A stretch of 64,000 nt of DNA from JAJRVM01 sp041752115. Lineage in GTDB: Bacteria > Planctomycetota > Planctomycetia > Pirellulales > Pirellulaceae. The notes under the pieces are model-generated. The model had not been told where the DNA came from. It saw only the letters and a list, made by a program, of their open reading frames with translations, and made no database searches. The stretch lies in contig JBGSHS010000002.1 of the NCBI GenBank assembly GCA_041752115.1, forward strand, positions 9,229 through 73,228, given 5' to 3'. This document shows positions 8,731 to 17,867 of the stretch, piece by piece (position 1 is the first letter of the stretch; each line of letters begins with the position of its first letter). The position numbers and the translations under genes are program-made.

Positions 8731-9384
8731 TCACGATGCTTCCGCTTCGGTCAACAATCTAGTGAGGCGATCCTGGATGCGATTCAGCTTGCCACGCACT
8801 TTTTCACGCGTGGAACCAATTGCCTCGGCGATCTGGCGTTGTGACTTGCCCTGCAATCGCAACGCGAGGATCTCGGGATAGGGTGGGGCGAGACCGCTGA
8901 GTACGATCTCAATCACTTCCTGTACGGTATAGCCGAACAGTTGCAGTCGGAAGACTTCGGGCGCCGGCGAACCGATCTTCTTGAGCACCATTTCCAGAAC
9001 TTCGCCAAACAAGCGGGCCTGAGCCTCGGTTACTTCTGCGGCCGGGAGCAGGTTAGCGTCGACTGGCTCAGGGGTATGCTCCTTATCAGCCACCTTCAGA
9101 ATTTTGTGATATGCGATCGTCTTGAGCAGCGCCCACAGTTTGGCGGTGTTCTCAAACACATAATCACCGTTCGCCGTGTGACGGTAGAAGCTCCGAAACA
9201 CCGATTGCACGATGTCTTCTTCACTGTGAGATCGCTTGTAGAGTTTGTTCATCATCCGATCGACATAGGCACATAGCCTGTCGCGGAATAGCCTGTCCAA
9301 TTCCCAGGCGACCGAATCAGAGGGTGTGGCTGCCCGCTCGTGTAGCGGTGCGCGCTGTTCATTCTGTACCGCATGTTCGTCCAT
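8731..9384 (-). CDS. ECF-family RNA polymerase sigma factor
   Basis: About 217 residues, paralogous to the ECF factor at 5279. Region 2 reads HSEEDIVQSVFRSFYRHT and LWALLKTIAYHKILKV; region 4 reads PEILALRLQGKSQRQIAEAI and EKVRGKLNRIQDRL. The ATG at 9384 is preferred over the upstream in-frame GTG at 9390 because GGGGAGA lies 8 bases before it. The gene faces the end of the FGE kinase (convergent) and is divergent from the membrane protein at 9974, so the kinase is bracketed by two related sigma factors. No anti-sigma factor with a recognisable zinc-binding domain is adjacent. Confidence 0.9.
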   Translation of the reverse strand: MDEHAVQNEQRAPLHERAATPSDSVAWELDRLFRDRLCAYVDRMMNKLYKRSHSEEDIVQSVFRSFYRHTANGDYVFENTAKLWALLKTIAYHKILKVADKEHTPEPVDANLLPAAEVTEAQARLFGEVLEMVLKKIGSPAPEVFRLQLFGYTVQEVIEIVLSGLAPPYPEILALRLQGKSQRQIAEAIGSTREKVRGKLNRIQDRLTRLLTEAEAS

Positions 9385-9973
9385 AACCACTATCTCCCCG
9401 CGTTGCCCAGCTGTTTCACCTACACTGGGATCTCTGCAATTAATAGCCGCTGCTTCCGTTGGCTGAATTACAGTTCGTGATCATGGGAAGAACCGGCTAC
9501 GCCGGAAGGGTGGCACTGGCTCTGCCAGTGTCGCAGCGAATCCCCGGTAGGCCGTTACTTTGGTCACGCGGAAGTGAACACAGAATCACCAATAGCTGTT
9601 TAGTATACAACGTCGGTTGGCGGCATCACAGAAGGTCCGGTCGGTTCACGGCGACTCGTCCGGGCGAAGCTGAACGATCGCAGGCTCGTGGTTTCCGGTC
9701 TTGCGATGGGGATAGTGCCAAATGACTCTCCGGTCGCACGCAGCGGGGATCCAAAGTCGTGGTGTAGTAACCTGGAATCAGCGACGTTACGATGGTATCT
9801 GGTATCAACCTGAAATGATACCCAGAGTACTCCGGCCAATTGATGACTCGCCTGAGCATTCGATTGCGGCGGCCCGGGATGTGCGAGGTACATGCGACTT
9901 GTCCCGAAGTCGTCTCTGGTTGGAATCTCGTACTCACGCACTATCTGCCATTTCAGTTTATTGCGATGAAGCG
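9385..9973. other. Divergent intergenic region with palindromes
   Basis: About 590 bases without a convincing gene. It holds two adjacent hairpins, ccggc-tac-gccgg (9493-9505) and cactggc-tct-gccagtg (9514-9530). The second is the complement-type partner of the hairpin at 18490-18506, and half of it recurs near 4196. An open frame starting at 9722 runs into the next gene but has no ribosome-binding site and reads as non-protein until about 9974. Confidence 0.5.
9514..9530. repeat. Dispersed short palindrome (cactggc type)
   Basis: A 7-bp stem with a 3-base loop, preceded by gg and followed by tcgcagcg. The related palindrome cactggc-aga-gccagtg stands at 18490-18506, just upstream of another kinase. 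It is likely a REP-like element. A regulatory role is not shown. Confidence 0.5.
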
Positions 9974-10612
9974 ATGAACCTCAACTCGATCCACCGTGGC
10001 CGGAGCCGGCTAAAACAGAGGCGCCGCAACCGTCGTCTTGTGATATGGCTGATGTTGGGAGGTGGGGCAGTGTCACTACTGTTCGTCTTTGCCTTCGGCT
10101 GGGAAGCGATGATTCAGCTGGGGATCTTGCCTTGTCAGGTGGAATTGCCCGGCAACAAGGTGCATCCGCGCATCCTCGCACGGCTCTCTCAGAGCGGGGT
10201 CGTCCAACGCCACGAGCGCTTACTGTTCTTTGGCTCAGAAGATTTATATTCGATTCGGTCGGGGAACCTCTGCACAGACCAGCGAGTTATCGCGTATGAA
10301 GGGCTCGGGGCTGCGCTGCGGCTGTGGGAAGCCCGTTACGAGGAAATCGTTGATCTCCGATGGGACCGGTTCGGTGTGGGGGTGGCTGATTCGGAAAATG
10401 CGAATTCGACAATCACCGTCACGAAGACAGACGGGTCGTGGTTTACGCTCTATGCGAATTCGAACCCCACGACGGGACAATGTGAGTTTCTGGACGTTCT
10501 GCAGCGACGGTGGGCACCGGTTCGCGAATCGCTGCTTGGGCCAGCTGCCGAGAAGAATATGCCGGTGGATGAGGCCTCAGCCGAGTCTGCCCGCGAAGAG
10601 TCTAATAATTGA
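9974..10612 (+). CDS. Single-span membrane protein with possible PH-like domain
   Basis: About 212 residues from ATG 9974. A very basic N-terminus (HRGRSRLKQRRRNRR) precedes one membrane helix (LVIWLMLGGGAVSLLFVFAF), so by the positive-inside rule the rest is outside. The C-terminal region contains ERLLFFGSEDLYSIRSGNLC followed by DQRVIAYE and, later, SWFTLYAN, a pattern like bacterial PH-type (YcxB/DUF304-like) beta domains that read a threshold of expression or lipid contact. That match is weak. The upstream in-frame extension to 9722 lacks a coding look and was dropped. It is divergent from the ECF gene at 8731 and convergent with the kinase at 10768. Confidence 0.6.
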   Translation: MNLNSIHRGRSRLKQRRRNRRLVIWLMLGGGAVSLLFVFAFGWEAMIQLGILPCQVELPGNKVHPRILARLSQSGVVQRHERLLFFGSEDLYSIRSGNLCTDQRVIAYEGLGAALRLWEARYEEIVDLRWDRFGVGVADSENANSTITVTKTDGSWFTLYANSNPTTGQCEFLDVLQRRWAPVRESLLGPAAEKNMPVDEASAESAREESNN

Positions 10613-10767
10613 CGAAGACGCCGCAGCCACGCTCGCCGAAAGCGTGGGAGACGAGGGGAAACGCTTGCCAGCGACACGCGCAGTCGGGCGACCGCAGCTA
10701 CAACGGAAGTCGCGAGTTTGTTCTTGCCGCCTTGCCAACGAAACAGAGCGTTTCGCTCGGTGGTCGA

Positions 10768-12777
10768 TCACGACCCCATCGGTGCGATACCGACCGGGAC
10801 TGTAGAAACGGTCCCTTCCGTGTGACGCAGGCGCAGTGCGGCTCGCTTCTCCTTCAAGTAGAACAGCACTTCCTGGGGCAGGTTCCCATAACAGCAACGC
10901 CAGCAGAAATCGGACGGATCTCGAAACACAACGATCCAGCCGTCGTGGGGCGCCAAGCCCACGCCTCCCAAATGGATGTCCGATAACGCCAATCGGTTGA
11001 GCATCTGGGCCGCTCCGTCCGGTATGCCGGAATACACCCATTTCGTGTGGCCGTCCTGAGTGTATGCGACAACCCATCCACCGTCGGGTGACAACGCGGC
11101 ATCCTGTAGTCTGCCGCCTTCAACGTCAATCTTCGCGATGGCAGCCTCCATGTCTGCAGGAAGGTTGCGGGAATCCCGCTGCCGCACGCCGTTGCGTTCG
11201 TAGATTACCAGCCACTGGTCTTCGCCGTTCAAGCCGGCGCTGATAACGGACCCATTGGTTCTATAAATTTCAGCGAGAATCTGGGCCACCTGGCTGGGAA
11301 TGCGTCTGGTTTCGTACCATCCCGTGCAATTGGAGCAATCGTGACAGACAAGCCAACCCCCGTTGCACGAGAAGCTGAAGTCGAGCGAATCCTCTGCGGG
11401 GTGCCTTGTCCAGTATTCTCCCGCGGCCCCAATCGCTCCCAGCAGAAAGAAGATCGCGACGAAGCCAGCGATCCAACGCCATCGTCGACTCTTCGGGCGA
11501 GTGGCTTCCCGCAGATCGGTGACCACCTCGGCGGCCGTGGCATAACGCTTTAATGGATGTTTTTGTAGACAGTCTAAACATATCCATTGGAGTTCACGCG
11601 AGATCTTCCGATTGATCCGACGCGGCGCACGAGGCTCATGAAATAGGATTGCCTTAGAATACTCCTGCCAGGAGCGACCGTCGAAAGGACGACATCCGGT
11701 GAATAACTCGTACATCACGACGCCCAGCGACCAGATGTCGGTGCGACCGTCCAACCGGCCGATGGCGGGCTGTATCTGTTCGGGTGACATGTACGGCAGC
11801 GTCCCTCGTATCTCACCCGACATCTGGTGACGCTCGCGAACGGCCAGGCCAAAATCGGTCAGGCGTGCTCGATTCCGCTGGTCTATCAAGATATTGGCCG
11901 GCTTTACGTCGCAATGGACGATCCCATAACGATGAGCGAATTCGAGTGCTTCGGCGACTTGCAGGCAGATGCTGGCCGCCTGCCGTACACTGACTCGCTG
12001 CGATGTGAGTTGTTGGGCCAGTGACACCCCCTCGACGTATTCCATCACGAAGAAGCACGTGCCGTTCTCGTTCCCGACGTCATACACTGGGACAATCGTT
12101 TCATGCTGCAACTCGGCCGCCTTGCGGGCCTCGTCCAGTAACTGCTTGGTCATCTCCGGAGAAGTCAGCCAATCCAGGTTCAGTAGCTTGACGGCCACGA
12201 GACGATGAAGTTCATCGGCGTGGGCCAGATAGACCGTGCCCATGCCACCGCGTCCCAATACGGAATCGATTCGATAGCGGCCCAAGTGATCACCAGGCAT
12301 CAAGCTTGCCGTATGCGGCTTCTGTGACGAGCGCCACATAGTGATAGAGGCAAGTAGTTGCCCGTACGACTGCGGATCGTCGATGCCCTCCCTGAAAGCC
12401 TGGCTCTCTGAATCATTCCTGAATAACTCGATCCGGGCAGCGACCTCGGGAAATCGATGCAGAAGTTCTTCACCCGTGGCCGGCGCACCGTGCTCGGCCC
12501 GTATGCGGCACTCGGCCCTCAGCAACTCCGCGACCATATCATCACAACTCGCCAAGTCCGGCCAGGTTTCCAGATAAAACTCTATTCCCGGATGCTTTCC
12601 CTGATTCCACTGTCGTTCCAAGTCGATCATGATCAGTTGGGTCAGAACGATGCGGCGAGTATTGTCGTCAGCTTCTGGAAGGCAAGCGGCAAGGACATCG
12701 GTGGATGTGTCGGGTCCGGCAGCCTCCAAACGTTCTACCGCTTGATCGATAAGGTCCCAAACGTGATCGTCCCACAT
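10768..12777 (-). CDS. Ser/Thr protein kinase with N-terminal conserved domain and external C-terminus
   Basis: 669 residues from the ATG preceded by aggag 10 bases upstream. Residues 1-140 form a helical domain (TQLIMIDLERQW, then FYLETWPDL and ELLHRFPEV) that is also found in front of the kinase at 29812. The kinase domain spans about 155-425: Gly loop LGRGGMGTVYLA, Lys in VAVKLLN, VHCDVKPANILID with the catalytic Asp, DFGLA, PYMSPEQ. The usual Arg before the catalytic Asp is Cys (HCD), so it is a non-RD kinase. A membrane helix (IAGFVAIFFLLGAIGAAG) is followed by about 200 residues with repeated GGW(V/L)V motifs and a Cys cluster (CHDCSNC), a possible external sensor. No ECF gene is directly upstream. 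Confidence 0.88.
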   Translation of the reverse strand: MWDDHVWDLIDQAVERLEAAGPDTSTDVLAACLPEADDNTRRIVLTQLIMIDLERQWNQGKHPGIEFYLETWPDLASCDDMVAELLRAECRIRAEHGAPATGEELLHRFPEVAARIELFRNDSESQAFREGIDDPQSYGQLLASITMWRSSQKPHTASLMPGDHLGRYRIDSVLGRGGMGTVYLAHADELHRLVAVKLLNLDWLTSPEMTKQLLDEARKAAELQHETIVPVYDVGNENGTCFFVMEYVEGVSLAQQLTSQRVSVRQAASICLQVAEALEFAHRYGIVHCDVKPANILIDQRNRARLTDFGLAVRERHQMSGEIRGTLPYMSPEQIQPAIGRLDGRTDIWSLGVVMYELFTGCRPFDGRSWQEYSKAILFHEPRAPRRINRKISRELQWICLDCLQKHPLKRYATAAEVVTDLREATRPKSRRWRWIAGFVAIFFLLGAIGAAGEYWTRHPAEDSLDFSFSCNGGWLVCHDCSNCTGWYETRRIPSQVAQILAEIYRTNGSVISAGLNGEDQWLVIYERNGVRQRDSRNLPADMEAAIAKIDVEGGRLQDAALSPDGGWVVAYTQDGHTKWVYSGIPDGAAQMLNRLALSDIHLGGVGLAPHDGWIVVFRDPSDFCWRCCYGNLPQEVLFYLKEKRAALRLRHTEGTVSTVPVGIAPMGS

Positions 12778-12936
12778 GGCAATGCGGCTCCTGCATCTCA
12801 TATCTGCCTACCGCGTTGCCTCCAGTGTAGGCAGCGCGACACGCCATGTCGACCAAGTTCACCACCCGGTTTCTCCCGGGCAAAACGAAAGGTGAGCCGA
12901 TCGCAGACGGTTATTAGCACCACACTGTCTAACTGC

Positions 12937-12998
12937 CATGGCCGGAGAAGGCTGCTGGCGTGACCCTTGAGCATCGAGCGCCATCTATCTCAGCGGCC
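12937..12998. repeat. Dispersed repeat, copy 1
   Basis: A segment around gccatggccggagaaggctg, ctg-cgtgacc, ttgagc and atctcagcgg matches 20893-20955 with few differences (gctatggccgtagaaggctg and so on). Both copies lie in intergenic DNA beside a kinase gene. I see no coding potential in either. It is probably a degenerate mobile or structural repeat. Confidence 0.6.
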
Positions 12999-13067
12999 TT
13001 CAGGCCTGCGCGCGGGCGATCAAGTCTCCATCCGCCGATCGACGGTTGCCGCGACTAACGTGGCTCG

Positions 13068-13394
13068 TCAGTCGGCAGCGTCAGTATTCTTCGTCTGCTC
13101 ACGCTCCGTTTTTAACATCGCGATCGCGGAGCAGACGATACTCGTCGTCACCGCACAACTGGTTGCCAGGTTTCTCACGAACAGGAAATACTCCGGTCGT
13201 TTCGAGCCAGGAATATTTACGGCCAAATAGGCCAAGACCAGGAAAACCAACGGACACGAGATGACGCCGGCCGCGTAGCCTCGAGGTTTTCGTCCGCCGG
13301 TAGCCAACAGTACAATCGCCACGAACACAAAACAGCAGAACGTAATCAGCTCGCTGGCCGCGTAAACATGTGGGATGTTGAATAACGCAAGCAT
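13068..13394 (-). CDS. Small polytopic membrane protein, unknown
   Basis: 108 residues with three hydrophobic helices (ITFCCFVFVAIVLLATG, AAGVISCPLVFLVLAYLA and NLATSCAVTTSIVCSAIAML) and a charged C-terminal tail. The ATG is preceded by ctggaga. It sits between the kinase at 10768 and the J-protein gene, all on the minus strand, but 141 bases separate it from the latter. No family is recognised. Confidence 0.65.
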   Translation of the reverse strand: MLALFNIPHVYAASELITFCCFVFVAIVLLATGGRKPRGYAAGVISCPLVFLVLAYLAVNIPGSKRPEYFLFVRNLATSCAVTTSIVCSAIAMLKTEREQTKNTDAAD

Positions 13395-13535
13395 GGTTAA
13401 TCTCCAGCTATCTTGATGCGAATAAAATGGGGTGGGGAAACATCTGGCTTCCTCTCCTCAAATAAGTAGCCCGCCTCCGTGCGACTTTAGTTCACAATGC
13501 ACGCCAGACAGATTCATTCCATGCCAAGGTGAGCG

Positions 13536-15026
13536 TCAGTCGTTTGCGATCGACGACATAAAGCGGCGGCAGGCGGCAAAAACGCATTGCAGCGGTATAT
13601 CTTCTTTCAGTGACGAACTCCAACTCGCCAATAGATTGCCAGGCCGCAGATCAAATCGACTGAACGAGGGACCGATCTCTTCCGGGGAGATGCCCTCTTG
13701 TAAGCAGAACACCAGGATCACATGGCGGTGATCCGAATACTCACCTCGATACGTGGCCTGGAACCGGCGACCGAGCATCTGCAAGTCATCGTCTGCGAGC
13801 CCTGATGTGTCCGGCTCGTGGGAATCGCTGGTGTTGCGAATCAACGTAATCAGGTGATGCAATACCGCTGGACTGAGGTCCCGGATTCGGTCAAAGACCT
13901 CGAGCGCGGTGGCTGTGCGGGACGCGATCCGCTCCAACACTCCCGACAATTCCGCTTGGACCACCTGGTCGGTCTGTGTGCAGGAGAAGGGTAGGAAATC
14001 GCTCAGATACGGGGGCACGCGGTTGTCCTGGCGAATCTGCTCCCAGCCTGCAGCGATGGCAGCGGTTTTGTCCAGTTGCACCAGCAGATCATGTAGCGAC
14101 AGGTGCAGCGTGCTCAGTTCTTCCAGTTCCGTCTGGAAAGACGTGACGGCGGATCGCACTGCTTCGCTGTCCTGGAACCAGACCAGCTGTTCCCACGCGA
14201 GCAGCAGCAGACACGCCCAGATTTCCCCGTCGGTGTCGTCCATCTGCCCGCGGCTTCGCTGCAGATCTTCGAGTATGCCATCCGGTTGATTCAGGTACGT
14301 GAAAGCGCGCCATCGCGCCTCCAGTAAGCGCAGCAGATCTCTCGGTTGCGTTGGGACTTGCAGCAAGGGAGCGTATCGTTCGGACAGGGCCTCATGGGGA
14401 TCGTTGTGGAGTTCGCGGTGGAACAGCTCCATCGCCGGTCCGCGAAGCCGATCGTGATAAAGAGCCTCCGCCAGCCAGTCGCACCGCACATGGGACGAGG
14501 ACAGTTCCGGCATCGCGGCCAGCAGCCAGTACAGCCTCAGACAGGCGTCACCCGCTATTTCGGGCACCGCGTGCAGTGTTTCCAGTTGGCGGTAGGCATG
14601 TTCTGGTTGCCCGGACAACGCCAATTGCCAGGCCGATGTCATTTGGGCGACCGGATCGCGAGGTCGCTGCCGTGGCGTCTCCTCATCCGCCGCTGGCTGT
14701 TCGTGGGAGCTGGCAAGAGACACTAAAGACCTGGCCTGGTCGGTGTTGACCAATGGAATGGGAACGCGGGCTGGGCGCCTGGTCCGATCCGCGGCCGGTA
14801 ATCGTTGCTCGTGGGCGCGGAAGGGGACACCGGCACCTGCAATGGTCTCGTATGCACCGCGGATCTGCTGGAATTGCTCGGGGAACGAGTCCGGCTTGAA
14901 CTGGCGGATCAAGTGCAAGTAGGCGCGCCGGATCTCCCGTGCATCGCTCCCGCGTTGGACGCCCAGCAGACGATATGGATCGCGCGGCCAGTCGTTGAAA
15001 TTGTCAGGAAGAGAATGACCGGACAT
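13536..15026 (-). CDS. J-domain protein with KPD in place of HPD
   Basis: 496 residues. The N-terminal 65 residues are a J-domain: DPYRLLGVQRGSDAREIRRA, then FKPDSFPEQFQQIRGAYETI. The invariant HPD that stimulates Hsp70 ATPase activity in DnaJ is KPD here. After a charged linker, the C-terminal 350 residues are alpha-helical with a TPR-like feel (repeated QL..L, EARWRAFTYLNQPDGIL). No zinc-finger or DnaJ C-terminal substrate domain is present. It is the last gene of a minus-strand operon: Hsp70 (16134), the 347-residue J-related protein (15037), then this gene 10 bases later. It is probably a dedicated partner of that Hsp70, acting in the cytoplasm. Confidence 0.85.
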   Translation of the reverse strand: MSGHSLPDNFNDWPRDPYRLLGVQRGSDAREIRRAYLHLIRQFKPDSFPEQFQQIRGAYETIAGAGVPFRAHEQRLPAADRTRRPARVPIPLVNTDQARSLVSLASSHEQPAADEETPRQRPRDPVAQMTSAWQLALSGQPEHAYRQLETLHAVPEIAGDACLRLYWLLAAMPELSSSHVRCDWLAEALYHDRLRGPAMELFHRELHNDPHEALSERYAPLLQVPTQPRDLLRLLEARWRAFTYLNQPDGILEDLQRSRGQMDDTDGEIWACLLLLAWEQLVWFQDSEAVRSAVTSFQTELEELSTLHLSLHDLLVQLDKTAAIAAGWEQIRQDNRVPPYLSDFLPFSCTQTDQVVQAELSGVLERIASRTATALEVFDRIRDLSPAVLHHLITLIRNTSDSHEPDTSGLADDDLQMLGRRFQATYRGEYSDHRHVILVFCLQEGISPEEIGPSFSRFDLRPGNLLASWSSSLKEDIPLQCVFAACRRFMSSIAND

Positions 15027-15036
15027 GCACCTGTTC

Positions 15037-16080
15037 CTAGTTTGACGAGCGTCGTGGCGACTCGGCTTTGGATCGTGGTTCGGAGAGAAGGGGGACGAGT
15101 TCGGGATGTGTGTTTTTCAAATACTTGAGGACTTCGTCGTGGGCCGGCCGTGTATCTGTCTTCCAATCGCGCCACAGATTCTCTTTGTTCTGACGGTCCA
15201 GCTGACGTCGCATCTCCTCTTGCTGTTGTCGCCAGATCCGCTCGGATTCCTGCCGCTGTCTAGAACGGTGGTCTCGCCGCTTGTCGCTGTCGTGGTTAAG
15301 TGTGATGAGAATGATCATTGCGATTACACATACGGCAAGGAGATAGTAGAAGGGGAGAGAGAGTCCTCTTTCGGTCTGCTGGCTACCTTGCCGAGTCTTG
15401 GTGCCAGTCAGGCATTTCAAAGGATCTTCTTGAAAATTCTCTTTCTCTTGCCGAGTTTTGGGATGCTCCAGCAGTTCATCCATCATTTCCGGAACCAGGG
15501 TGGCGAAGCGGGGGAATTGCCGGGCGAATCGTCTTGCCGCCGCGTACCGTCGTTGGTCGTCATCCTTCCACAAGTCGCGCAGTCGGCGTATGCATGTCGC
15601 ACGTTCTGCGAAGGGAGCAGTCAGCAGTGCGCACAACTCCGACGCCAGGCTAGCCGCGTCCTGGTCCTTGGGGTCAATTCGGCTTCGATCAATGTTCAGG
15701 CCTGGCGATAGGGATGACAGACGAGCACGAGGGCGGCGGGCCAACTGGCACTGCTTGTGCAATTCGTGCCACCGCGACTGGCGTGCGGAGATGGGCATAT
15801 CGAACATGTGGCGAGCGAACGCTTCGACTTCTTCTGCAAGTCGCAATTCTTCGGCCAACAGGAATTCATGCGGCAGTTCGTCGTGTGTATCCCCCGTCTC
15901 CGTCAAACGTAACTGGTCCATCGCCGCGACGGTCGCTCGACTGGGCAGCATGCCATCGCGTTCCACGCGTAACCAGAAGGTCTTGCGCACGCTACGGAGC
16001 GAGTCGTCTGGATCAGCGCCCAGTTCATGGCGGGCCCAAGCGAGGCACCGCGCAGCCGCGTCGTCGTTTGGTCCTAACAT
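15037..16080 (-). CDS. J-related membrane-anchored protein of the Hsp70 operon
   Basis: 347 residues. The N-terminus (DDSLRSVRKTFWLRVERDGM, then LPSRATVAAMDQLRL) looks like a degenerate J-type helical hairpin without HPD. A central helical part is followed by one membrane helix (PFYYLLAVCVIAMIILITL, about residue 245-265). A strongly charged predicted coiled coil (RRDHRSRQRQESERIWRQQQ and on) leads into the C-terminus. It lies between Hsp70 (53 bases upstream) and the J-domain gene (10 bases downstream), so it is almost surely co-transcribed. A role in recruiting the chaperone pair to the membrane is inferred from this layout. No direct family match is recognised. Confidence 0.72.
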   Translation of the reverse strand: MLGPNDDAAARCLAWARHELGADPDDSLRSVRKTFWLRVERDGMLPSRATVAAMDQLRLTETGDTHDELPHEFLLAEELRLAEEVEAFARHMFDMPISARQSRWHELHKQCQLARRPRARLSSLSPGLNIDRSRIDPKDQDAASLASELCALLTAPFAERATCIRRLRDLWKDDDQRRYAAARRFARQFPRFATLVPEMMDELLEHPKTRQEKENFQEDPLKCLTGTKTRQGSQQTERGLSLPFYYLLAVCVIAMIILITLNHDSDKRRDHRSRQRQESERIWRQQQEEMRRQLDRQNKENLWRDWKTDTRPAHDEVLKYLKNTHPELVPLLSEPRSKAESPRRSSN

Positions 16081-16133
16081 GGCTCAACTCCACTCTCAGT
16101 CTCGCTCAAGTGTCGAGGATGCATGTCCCTGCA

Positions 16134-17867
16134 TTAAGGGCAATCGTTCTGGCGATCTCCCTCAAAACGTTGCAGAAGCGTCTCCAACCGCTCCCGAAAG
16201 CGGCTGATCGCCGGGCCATCCTGCATTTCCAGGACCTGCTCGAATCCATCCAGCAAACTGGCAAGCTCGTCGCGTACTTCGAGCGGCAATTCTCCGTACA
16301 GTTTTTCCGCGCGGCGCAGCAGAAAATGATTGGCGCTCACTTCGCGCGGGTGTGTTTTTAAAGCCTGCATCTTCTCGACGGCGGCTGCGATCTCCGCCTC
16401 GCAGAGACTCTGCGCGTGGCGGGCGATGACCGTGCTGACCTTCTGGCCCGTCGCGACGACGGTGGCCTCGACTTCCAGGACCCCATTCAGGTCGTAGGTC
16501 AAGCGGACCTCTACTTCCTGGCCGGCGGGGCCGCGGGGAATCTCCCCGATCTCCAGTTCGCCCAACAGAAGGTTCTCGGAGACGCGACGGCTCTCGCCTT
16601 GATAGACCTTCAGGCGGATCTCCGTCTGGTTCGCCTCGACGGTGGAGTAACGTGCCGCGCGGCTGACAGGAATGGTCGTATTTCGATGAATAATCGGACT
16701 GAAGTAGCCGGGCCGCCGCTCCATTCCCACCTTCTTCGAAACCTCGACACCCAAGGTAAATGGCGCCACATCGGTGACAACCAGGTCCTCCAAGTGCGCG
16801 TCGTTGGCGATCAAACCAGCTTGCACGGCGGCGCCCAGTGCCACAACTTCGTCCGGATTCAAACGGCAGCGCGGCAGTTGGCGGAAGAACCTGGTAACGT
16901 GTTCACTCACTGCCGGCATGCGTGTGGCGCCCCCGACCAGGATGACCTCCTCGACCATTTCGGGAGGGACTTTGGCATCGCCCAGGCAGCGGCGCAGCGG
17001 GAGATCGATCCGCGTCAGAATCGAACGCGTCCACTGCTGAAACTCGGCCCGGGTGACCGTCACCGTCGGCTCGACCGCCTGCCGTTTTCCCTGCTCATCA
17101 GGGATCGGGATGTCCACCGACGCTTCCCGGGAGAGTTGGCGTTTGGCTCGCTCGCAGTGTTCGATCAAGCGAGCCACAAGCAGGGGAGAATGGATCTCCG
17201 CGTGTTCATAGGCCAGACCGCGGGCGGCCAGCACTCGCGCCGCCAACGCGCGCGTAAAGTCCTCACCACCCAGTTGACTCACGCCGGACGAGGCGCGTAC
17301 TTCGACCAGGCCTTCAAACAGGTCGACCAGCGACACGTCGAAAGTGCCGCCGCCGAGATCGAAGACGGCAATCAACTTGTCGTTCCCCGCCTCGTGCAGA
17401 CCGTAGGCGATGGCCGCCGCCGTCGGTTCGTTGATGATCCGTTCAACATGCAGTCCCGCCATCTGACCCGCCAGGATCGTCGCCTTGCGCTGGTCGTCGT
17501 TGAAGTAAGCCGGAACGCTGATCACGGCACGCGCAACACTCGTCGACAGCCACAATTCCGCATCCTGCTTCAGTGACTTGAGCACCAGGCTGGAAAGCTC
17601 AACCGGAGTGTGCCTCTGCCCGTCCACCGAGAATGTCCAGTCTGTACCCATTTGTCGTTTGAACATCGCCGCACAGCGATCCGGGTGCAAGACCGAATAC
17701 TCCTTCGCCACCTGCCCCACCAGCAGACGCCCGTCATCCTCGAAGCCGACCACCGAAGGTGTCAGTACCTCGCCCAGACTGTTTGGGATCAGCTGCGGAT
17801 GGCCGTCACGCACGCAGGCTACGGCGGAGTACGTAGTGCCCAGATCGATGCCAACAATCACAGTCAC
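16134..17867 (-). CDS. Hsp70-family chaperone (DnaK-like)
   Basis: 577 residues, shorter than DnaK (about 640). The nucleotide-binding domain is intact: phosphate-1 VGIDLGTTYSAVACV, connect-1 NEPTAAAIAYG, phosphate-2 AVFDLGGGTFDVSL, adenosine motif LVGGATRMPAV. The linker and start of the substrate-binding domain read TDVAPFTLGVEVSKKVGM, then IIHRNTTIPVSRAARYSTV. The helical lid is truncated. It starts with GTG, preceded by GGAGAAGAGG. It is the first gene of an operon with two J-related proteins, and there is no GrpE or ClpB nearby, so it is probably a specialised rather than the house-keeping DnaK. I find no CIRCE element upstream, so heat regulation by HrcA is not supported. Confidence 0.93.
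   Translation of the reverse strand: MTVIVGIDLGTTYSAVACVRDGHPQLIPNSLGEVLTPSVVGFEDDGRLLVGQVAKEYSVLHPDRCAAMFKRQMGTDWTFSVDGQRHTPVELSSLVLKSLKQDAELWLSTSVARAVISVPAYFNDDQRKATILAGQMAGLHVERIINEPTAAAIAYGLHEAGNDKLIAVFDLGGGTFDVSLVDLFEGLVEVRASSGVSQLGGEDFTRALAARVLAARGLAYEHAEIHSPLLVARLIEHCERAKRQLSREASVDIPIPDEQGKRQAVEPTVTVTRAEFQQWTRSILTRIDLPLRRCLGDAKVPPEMVEEVILVGGATRMPAVSEHVTRFFRQLPRCRLNPDEVVALGAAVQAGLIANDAHLEDLVVTDVAPFTLGVEVSKKVGMERRPGYFSPIIHRNTTIPVSRAARYSTVEANQTEIRLKVYQGESRRVSENLLLGELEIGEIPRGPAGQEVEVRLTYDLNGVLEVEATVVATGQKVSTVIARHAQSLCEAEIAAAVEKMQALKTHPREVSANHFLLRRAEKLYGELPLEVRDELASLLDGFEQVLEMQDGPAISRFRERLETLLQRFEGDRQNDCP

Noticed and set aside
16416..17576. 386-residue plus-strand frame over the Hsp70 gene
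   Set aside because: Antisense shadow of conserved Hsp70 motifs; low-complexity Arg/Gln/Asp translation.
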